A stretch of 64,000 nt of DNA, taken from the NCBI GenBank assembly GCA_947579605.1, contig OX388307.1:32217237-32281236 (forward strand). Reading direction: 5' to 3'. Positions 57,231 through 64,000 of this stretch are shown in pieces (the stretch's first letter is position 1; the number at the start of each line of letters is the position of its first letter). The notes under the pieces are model-generated. The model was not told the DNA's origin. It ran no database searches and was given only the letters and a program-made list of their open reading frames with translations. A program made the position numbers and the translations under genes. The DNA comes from Athripsodes cinereus (taxonomy: Eukaryota; Arthropoda; Insecta; Trichoptera; Leptoceridae).

Positions 57231-57339
57231 CGGTCGGTTCCAATAATCTTTCTATATATTCTATCAGCTAAAATCTTATGTGTAATATATAAGATATTTA
57301 CTTACAGTAATAGATAAACAGTTTATTGGAATCGGCCGA
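57231..57339. mobile_element. Small MITE, about 109 bp
   Basis: CGGTCGGTTCCAATAATCTT at the left and the complement of CGGCCGATTCCAATAAACTG at the right form a 16-bp inverted repeat with two mismatches. The middle is AT-rich. No duplication was fixed. Confidence 0.6.
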
Positions 57340-57906
57340 TAGTTAATCAATCAATCACAAGATTATTTTATTATTCTATAAAAGAAACTATATTATATAA
57401 TTAAAAGTATTTTATAAGTAAAAGGCGATAGCCGTTTATGTATTAACTAAACAAATAAATAAAATAATTGCTATTTTTAAAATAAGATTTATGTAGTTAG
57501 CTACCGGTAAGATACAAAAAAATGACTTAAAAAAATAACAAAATACAATATTTTAATCACTATTCAATTTTCATGGTCTTTACTTTATCTTCATATTTAT
57601 ATAAATGATAATATATAATTTTTGAAATATATGATGTAAGAAGATCATTGCCTTAAGGAGAGGATGTAATCAATTCGCATAAAACCGATCTGTATACATA
57701 GTTGTGCTTTATTAACCCACAAAGTACAACAGAGAAATATTTAAGGCGAAAAGTAAAGAAAATAATATTAATAAATAAAATTATGAAAATATCGTCCCTC
57801 TTCTGACCAACTGTCGTATCTGACATTTTTGGCGAAATCGAGTTATGATCACCAATATGTACTTAAGTATATGTGCCCTGCATGTTCTCACTGAAGATCA
57901 TACCTG

Positions 57907-58109
57907 TAGGGTTACTCTTGACAAAATCTAAACACGATCTTAATCTAAATCAATAGACAAGGGAAGTAACTATTGGCCAAAAATACGCACATACCAATCG
58001 CGCGATAACGATGGCGCAGTTTTTTTTTACCATAGTCCCTTCGTGCGTCGTATGATCAATATCAAGACTAGATTAAGATCGTATTTAGATTCTGTCAAGA
58101 GTAGCCCTG
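57907..58109. mobile_element. MITE family M1, complete copy, CTG duplication
   Basis: 203 bp from TAGGGTTACTCTTGACAAAA to TCTGTCAAGAGTAGCCCTG, with CTG at 57904-57906 and 58110-58112. The arms carry cacgatcttaatcta and tagattaagatcgtatttag, with a cttcgtgcgtcgtatgatca block. It lies in the chaoptin-type intron. Confidence 0.87.
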
Positions 58110-58582
58110 CTGTAACTGTTACCGTTATCCTGGAATAGCCTTCTGATTTGTTGTCGTATTTACGAATTATTCTAAATAAAATGTGTTGTATCTACTAATT
58201 CCTCAAAATTTCATCACAAAAATGATTCTGAGATATATAAGAATAGGTACAAATAAAATAATGTAATAATTATATTTACACTGTATCATATAACTATCAG
58301 AGACGAAAATATGCACGGCAAAACACAAAAAACGCTCTCCTGAACAATTTACATTTAGGCAAATACGACTCTTAGTCAGAAGAGGGACGATATATAAAGT
58401 GCCACTACTGTTTTGTTTTTAAGCGTACTTCTGTACATTTAAAACACATAGGTTCAGTAATTTTATTGAGGAGAAAAAAAACTCTTAATTAATAACCTTA
58501 CAAAGTACCTACTTTTACTTTACACATTATGATATTGTGAAATATTAAACAACCTTAGTTGATAATTCTTTAAAACATTTAA

Positions 58583-58760
58583 AGATACCCACCGTTCACC
58601 CGGATATCGCAGAAGTCTAAGAACTTCTATTTATCCGAAATTCTATACTTAATAAATTTTGTATATATGGTAGTGCCATAGTGGGTAGCCTAAAGAGCTC
58701 GTTGGCCAAAATACCTCCATGTGTGGATTTTTTTACTACAATCCTTCGATATATCTCTAG
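58583..58760 (+). repeat. SINE-X copy
   Basis: Has gatacccaccgttcacccgg, atatcgcagaagtctaagaa, cttctatttatccg, gtgccatagtgggtagccta, aaatacctccatgtgtggat and caatccttcgatatatctct. Same order as 15983-16170. It lies within the intron, antisense to the gene. Confidence 0.72.
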
Positions 58761-58973
58761 TCGAGATAATCAAACACAGTTATTATATAAAGTAGTAAAA
58801 TTTAGATTTAAATTTAAAAAAAAATGTATAGTATTTATAAAAATACGTATATTGTGGAGCAAATACTGAGTGAAGGTGTTGTAAAAATAATATTTTGAAA
58901 CACTAGAATTTTTTTTATTATATTAAGGAATATTAAATAAGTGAATATATAAATTAGAATATAAAGAACTTAC

Positions 58974-61945
58974 CAGCAACAAGTTTGGTGGCCAATTTCT
59001 CCCAAGTCGTGGTGTTTGGATACAAAGCAGCCGGACTAATTGAAGCCAACTGGTTTCTGCTCACATCCAGTGTAAGCTGAGGAATGTGACCCAAATCTCG
59101 AAGAAATCCAGCCGGAAGCTCTTTGATTTCCGTCCCGCTAATCTGTACACTTAACTCATAAAGTTTTTCAGCACCTTCGAAAGCTTCAGGTGATATCTTT
59201 TTCACTTTATCACCAAAAATTTCCAACTGTTTCAACTTGGATACAAACACTCCATTAAGTTGACTGTCTATATTTTCTTCACTTATATGAATTCGAAGCC
59301 TTCTTAAACCCGGCACTTCCGACACAATGTTCCCCAACTTATAATCTTTTAAAGTAGGCTTTGTATCAAGTTGTAAATATTTCAAACTTCTTAAATATGA
59401 CAAAGTATTTATATCAAAAGATTTCAATTTATGTAAAACTCTTATATCTAAATGCGCCAAATTTCTTAATCCATGAAAATTGTTTCTACTCAGTGATTCT
59501 ATAGGATTTCTCGACAGGTCCAACACTTTTAATTTAGACATTGTTGTCCATATTTGTGATGGTACCGTTGCTAACGAATTCCCTTTTAAATATAAATTCC
59601 TTAATGTCCCGAGATCTTTAGCGGCGATCTCTTTGACCCCGTCAATAAAATTGTATGTTAAATTAAGTGATGTTAAATTGCGAAGAGGAATTAATGGGAA
59701 TGTCTTTAATCCAATATTAGACAGACTCAAATATCTTGTCATAGGTAAATAATGAAAAAGCTCTTTGAAGTTTGCTCTTAAATAGTTTGAACTTAAATCC
59801 AATACTTGGAGACTGCCCAAACTATTGAATAGATTATCAGATAGAATTGTCAACTTGTTGCTACTGAGATCAAGACTTAATAGGAAAGGTGTTTCCTGGA
59901 ACAATGTGCTATCCAAACTTTCAATATTATTTTGACTAATATCCAAATGTCTCAATGTAAAACCTATTTGCGAGAATGCTAAAGAAGGTAAAATATTAAA
60001 TTCGTTTATACCTAAATCTAAATGTTCTATCATCGTATTCTTAAATACATCACGGGGTAAAGTTCTTATATGATTTCTCCGTAAATTAAGAAACCTTAAA
60101 TTATTTAAGTTTGAAAATTGTTCTACGGATAATTGTTCTATTCGATTGTGAGATAAATCTAAAATTTGTAAACTTTTCAATCCATAGAACGCCCTCCTTC
60201 TAAGGTAACTAATATAATTATGGTCTAAATTTAATACATCTAAGTCAACTAATTTATCAAAAGCATTCGTATCAAGGTGTCCTATCTCATTGTATGATAG
60301 GATGCATCTTTTTAGTTTTTTCGATATTCTTGATACAAATATTGTTGGCGTATCGGCTAATCTATTGTGCGAAACATCTAATGTCTCAATATATACATCG
60401 GGTCCGTTTGCATCTAACGAAATAATTTGATTCCTACTTATATTTAACAAAAATGGCATTTCCTCATTGGATACGTTTTGAAAAACACGCAGTGAAAACT
60501 CTCTCAGCATATTGTTTTGAATTTCCAATTTCATTAAGTTGGGTAAATCCGTAAAAGCAGAATCCCCAATTTCGATCAATAGATTATCGTACAATGCTAT
60601 GTGCATTAATTTCGGTAAATTCTTGATTGCGTGTATTGAGATGTTCCTTATTCTATTCACAGAAAAATCCAGCACTTGTAATTCAGGAAATGAGGTTATC
60701 GTCTCGGCATCTAGACCGTCTAATAAATTGTAAGAGAAATTTATTTCCTTTACACTTTCAACATTGTGATCGTCAAAGAATTCGGGTGGAATGGATGTTA
60801 TCCTGTTAAACTCCAAACTGAGATATTGAAGTCTGGGGAAGTGCGTGAACGAATTGGTGGTGAGAGTCTGAATATTATTATTATCCAAAGAGACCCATTC
60901 CAGGTTTGTTAAATGTCTCAGTACATCTGCTGGGAAATCATCTCTGTAGATTGAAAATGACAATTCTAATATTTTTAAATATTGCGAAGCGTTCGTAAAA
61001 ACGTCCGGATGGACGTAATGAATATCGTTGAAGCTCAAACTTAATTCTCTCAACTGTGGGAGAGACGAGAAAGCTCCCGCATCCAATCTTGTTATTTTAT
61101 TACTTCTAAGATATAAAGTTCTTATTGATTCCCCCCAAACGTCAAAATCTCCGTCTTCTATATAAGCGATGAGATTATATCCGATATCCAGATGTGTTAA
61201 AGTACAGTTTCTCAAAGCTTCTCGGGGTATAAAAGTTAACAAGTTGCCATTCAATGAAAGCACTTTTATATGCTGTGGAAGATAATCAATAGTCACTATT
61301 TTATTGGACGGTAAATAAAGATTTTTTAGTCTTTTCAACTCCATAATTGTACGCGGCACCTCTGTCAACTGATTGTGTTCCAGATCGAGATATTCCAGAG
61401 TATGCTCCAATCCTCTGAAAGCGTGGTCATCAATAAACTCTATATTGTTGTAGGATAAAATTAATTTCACTGTATTCATTCCTTTGAATGCGTTTACTGG
61501 CACAATTCTTATTTTATTAAGTTCAATACTTAGATGTCGTACAGCTAAAGTTTCATTAAAGATATTAGTAGGCCATACTTCTAAACCATTATCACCCAAT
61601 TCCAATTTGTCTAAACTCTTGTGATGTTTGAATGTCGTGGGTGATATTCTATGTATGAGATTACCTTTCAAATTGAGCACTTGCAAATGGTGTAGATAAC
61701 TGAATAGTTCGTATGGGAAATGTTCTAGTAGATTATTTGCTAGATTCAGCATTTGCAGATTCACAGGTAGAGATTTCCTTGTGACTTGCATTATCCTATT
61801 TCCGTCAATGTCCAACTTGTTCAAGTGTTTGAGTTGTGTGAGTGTCCCAGTAGTTATTTCGGATATGTAATTTCCCGTCAGAATGAGACTAGTTAATGAA
61901 TCTTTCATGTAAGCCCAATCGCCGTTCAGGGAGACGATGTTATTA
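58974..61945 (-). CDS. chp: Chaoptin-type LRR protein, large internal exon
   Basis: A 2,972-nt exon with 990 full codons and a partial codon at each end. The acceptor is tttctctgattgcag before 61945 and the donor is GCTG/gtaagt after 58974. It encodes about 40 tandem extracellular LRRs of 23-26 residues (LxxLxLxxNxI), such as LQVLDLSSNYLRA and LEYLDLEHNQLTEV, with no kinase, TIR or Ig domain. Some repeats late in the array lack the consensus Asn (VLHKLKSF, TKPTLKDY). Chaoptin in Drosophila has about 41 LRRs in about 1,300 residues, is GPI-anchored and mediates homophilic adhesion of photoreceptor microvilli. Length, repeat number and C-terminal cap fit. A chaoptin paralogue is the main alternative. 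The apparent ATG at 61971 lies in the intron and is not the start. The signal peptide and N-cap are not in this exon. Confidence 0.9.
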
Positions 61946-62279
61946 CTGCAATCAGAGAAACAAACAGACATACATCATTAATATTATTAATCAATAATTT
62001 TGCAATCAAAACATACAATCTTATACACGAACCTAGTTCATATTATACAATACATTATCGTCTCAATTATTCCTATATTAAGTATGTAGCTATCTATATT
62101 CAAACTATTGTAGTAGCTTGTTTAAACTTACGATATGTCTTTATTGCAAATGTCTTATTTGTTTTAAAAAATGTTTTTGTTCTTATTTTATTTTTCTATC
62201 TTTATGAGTCGAAATGTTATTCATCTCAAATGTTTTTTTTTATGTAGAGATATTAATGTAAATTATATTTATTTTAGAA

Positions 62280-62400
62280 CAGTGAATGGCGCAAAGGCGT
62301 AATCTGTTAATTATGTATACATAAATAACTAAATAACGAGTGGATGGCCTTGAGAAGAATATAATAGAATAGAATAAATAACTAAATAAATAATGTACAC
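62280..62400 (+). repeat. Retroelement 3' end with (ATAGA)n-type tail
   Basis: Has gtgaatggcgcaaaggcgta, gagtggatggccttgagaag and aatataatagaatagaataa. It is the plus-strand equivalent of 13990-14035. Confidence 0.55.
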
Positions 62401-62524
62401 TATTATTTTTTAATCTTATTAGATCAAAAGAATTATATCTCTTTTGACAATTATTTGTACGAACTCAAATTCTAAATTAATAATAAGTATTACATTTTAA
62501 TTCCGTGGAATGGAACAGTAATCA

Positions 62525-62750
62525 TCTGCCACGAGTGTTGAGTTAGCAAACTAACTATATACATGTAATTAACATGCAGGTTATCCTTGCTGTGCCAAAA
62601 AATATGACACATGGCATATCTCATCGCTTAAGTGAAAATATTTTAAGTCTTATTCGTTACGTTTTTCGAAAACACGTCATTTGCAGAGCACTCGGAACTT
62701 ACGAAGTGTGTAGAGGGGAAGTCCTACTTTATTTGAGAATTCCACAGAAT
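62525..62750 (-). repeat. SINE-Y copy, diverged
   Basis: Has acatgcaggttatccttgct, gtgccaaaaaatatgacaca, catctcatcgctt-like middle, ttgcagagcactcggaactt, acgaagtgtgtagaggggaa. The same gene order as 50016-50220. A 61-codon frame across it is incidental. Confidence 0.6.
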
Positions 62751-63117
62751 GTCGTATAAAATAAAATATTCTATAATAATGAGGAGTTCTAACATGTACC
62801 TATGTCTTAACGGTTTTAACCACAATGAATTTTTTTTATACCATGTGTTTTTTTTCTATCTAGGTTATATTATTCATAATATTGGATGAATATATTTGAA
62901 TTTCTGAAAACCTTATGAAGAATAACATGGATTGTCAAAACATTACAAAATTATTATCAAAGATAATAAAAAATTGTAATAAATCATTATTCCAACAATA
63001 ATAGATATTAATATAGTATACAAAAATCTTCCCTTAATATATATTTTTTATTTATTCTTCAGGATACATCGATTACAAGTAAGTTGTCAATTTAATTAAA
63101 AAGAATCTTTCAATCAA

Positions 63118-63332
63118 TATACAGAGGACGAGTTAATCGCGGAGGCACGATTTCTTCCAACCAACCCAAATTAATTAATTAATTAATTTATTTATTTATT
63201 TTATTCTTCACTGTACATTGGATACAATATTACAAAATAAAACAGTGTCATATAAATATCAGTCATAAAATTCAATGTACAGAGGGCGAGTTTATCGTTA
63301 AAATGCGATGTCTGTCAACCAACCCAAATTAA
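63118..63332 (-). repeat. Two solo 3' ends of CR1-like LINE in tandem
   Basis: Copy one (63118-63170): cagaggacgagttaatcgcg, gatttcttccaaccaaccca. An (AATT/ATTT)n tract and ttcttcactgtacattgga follow. Copy two (to 63332): gtacagagggcgagtttatc, gtcaaccaacccaaatta. Both are complementary to the 52038-52168 3' UTR and in the same orientation. Confidence 0.68.
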
Positions 63333-64000
63333 GTAATTTTATTTATTATTACTTATAACGAAATAACACAGATGTGAGAGCTGGTCCGAAAAACGTGGGA
63401 TAGAGAAACATTCTTCAGAGTGATCGCCGACGTCGGGGGTTCCTGATACGGCACTAATAGAAGACGGTTATTAATTATTTATGAAAAAAATCCCTGTAAA
63501 AAACAAACTTTTTTCTGTAAATTTTACAATATTTTATCACAATGACATTATACCTTCATAGAAAAAGAATTTTAATATCCTTTTTAGAAATAATCCATAT
63601 GAATGGATGGAATTCCTGGAATCTTTAGACTAACCTTTTGGAAAAGCCTCAACATTGAAATTAAATCGGAAAAGAACGAGAAATAAAATCTAGATGTGAT
63701 TTAAGAAAAAAATAAAAATACTATAATCATAAAGTGGAAGGGAGACAGAACAAATATAATATTATGAGACTGAATATTTGATTGGTCAGCGTTTTTTTTT
63801 ACTTAGGCATTGTTAAACCAATCACAATACAGATATCAAATATTTAATCAGACATTCCAAATTTGAAAACTTTATCGTCTTATTTTCTTTAGAAAAGTCT
63901 TTGAATAATACTCTTCGTACAGTTTGAAAAATAATTGTTCTCCCACGTTTTCCTTAATTTCCTGTAAAATTGGAAAAAATTTCAGAAGAATTCACAAAAA

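Larger units (their letters stand above)
54273..58973 (-). other. chp: Intron of the chaoptin-type gene
   Basis: 4,701 bp, from donor GTAAGT (starting 58973) to acceptor TTCCACAG (ending 54273), in phase 1. It is loaded with mobile DNA: a truncated tRNA-SINE, SINE-Y, a hAT end, two MITEs and SINE-X. I see no further exon inside it. Confidence 0.85.
61946..64000 (-). other. chp: Upstream intron of the LRR gene (partial)
   Basis: Follows the acceptor at 61946-61948 and has no exon I can recognise. The upstream exon must end in phase 2 (two bases of a codon completed by T). It holds SINE-Y and LINE 3' ends. The 5' exons are probably beyond the window. Confidence 0.55.

Noticed and set aside
58954..58973. 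Read-through end of the large LRR exon
   Set aside because: GTAAGT at 58973 is a strong donor and splicing to 54272 gives the expected LRR cap in phase.
61946..61971. In-frame ATG at 61971 as the start of the LRR protein
   Set aside because: A clean acceptor (tttctctgattgcag) ends at 61946 and the protein lacks a signal peptide here, so these codons are intronic.

Overview
The window is AT-rich arthropod nuclear DNA, almost certainly insect. It holds parts of one host gene in a dense bed of transposable elements (TEs). The insect call rests on a chaoptin-type leucine-rich-repeat (LRR) photoreceptor gene with GT-AG introns, several RTE- and CR1/Jockey-group LINEs, a tRNA-derived SINE and many MITEs. 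The TE families look like those I know from moths and related insects, but the sequence alone does not settle the order. There are no bacterial operons, rRNA genes, CRISPR arrays or intact tRNA genes.

Layout. 1-3980: MITE pieces, LINE 3' ends, and an RTE LINE tail (RTE-A) that jumped into an older short repeat (SINE-X). 3983-10320: an approximately 183-bp satellite array, apparently grown out of a SINE-X copy and split by a full-length LINE (4796-9676) whose two ORFs are both open. 10366-31650: old intergenic DNA with well-bounded DNA transposons: piggyBac-like 11438-12157 (TTAA), Kolobok-like 15154-15862 (TTAA), hAT-like 21140-21642 and 28210-28592 (8-bp duplications), and a MITE with CAG/CTG 3-bp duplications at 24749-24958. 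Here too are RTE fragments and many copies of a short repeat, SINE-Y. 31650-49450: RTE-B LINE tails with clear target-site duplications (TSDs), several foldback elements, and a 3'-end family carrying a hammerhead-like motif. 50330-53290: a three-layer nest in which a LINE coding fragment is interrupted by a 2.6-kb hAT element, itself interrupted by a CR1-like LINE.

53965-64000 holds the only confident host gene, on the minus strand. It has a 2,972-nt exon (58974-61945) with about 40 LRRs, a 4.7-kb TE-filled intron, and a last exon (53965-54272) with the cysteine-rich LRR C-terminal cap and a hydrophobic tail. The two exons join in phase and give about 1,092 residues. Exons for the signal peptide and N-terminal cap must lie upstream, probably past base 64000.

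How parts relate. RTE-A coding 3' ends and SINE-Y share their last 30-40 bases, which suggests SINE-Y uses the RTE-A machinery. Short solo 3' ends scattered along the window match the 3' UTR of the CR1-like LINE at 50902-52168. Nesting orders many insertions in time: SINE-X before RTE-A and satellite, satellite before the full-length LINE, and SINE-Y before two MITE families.
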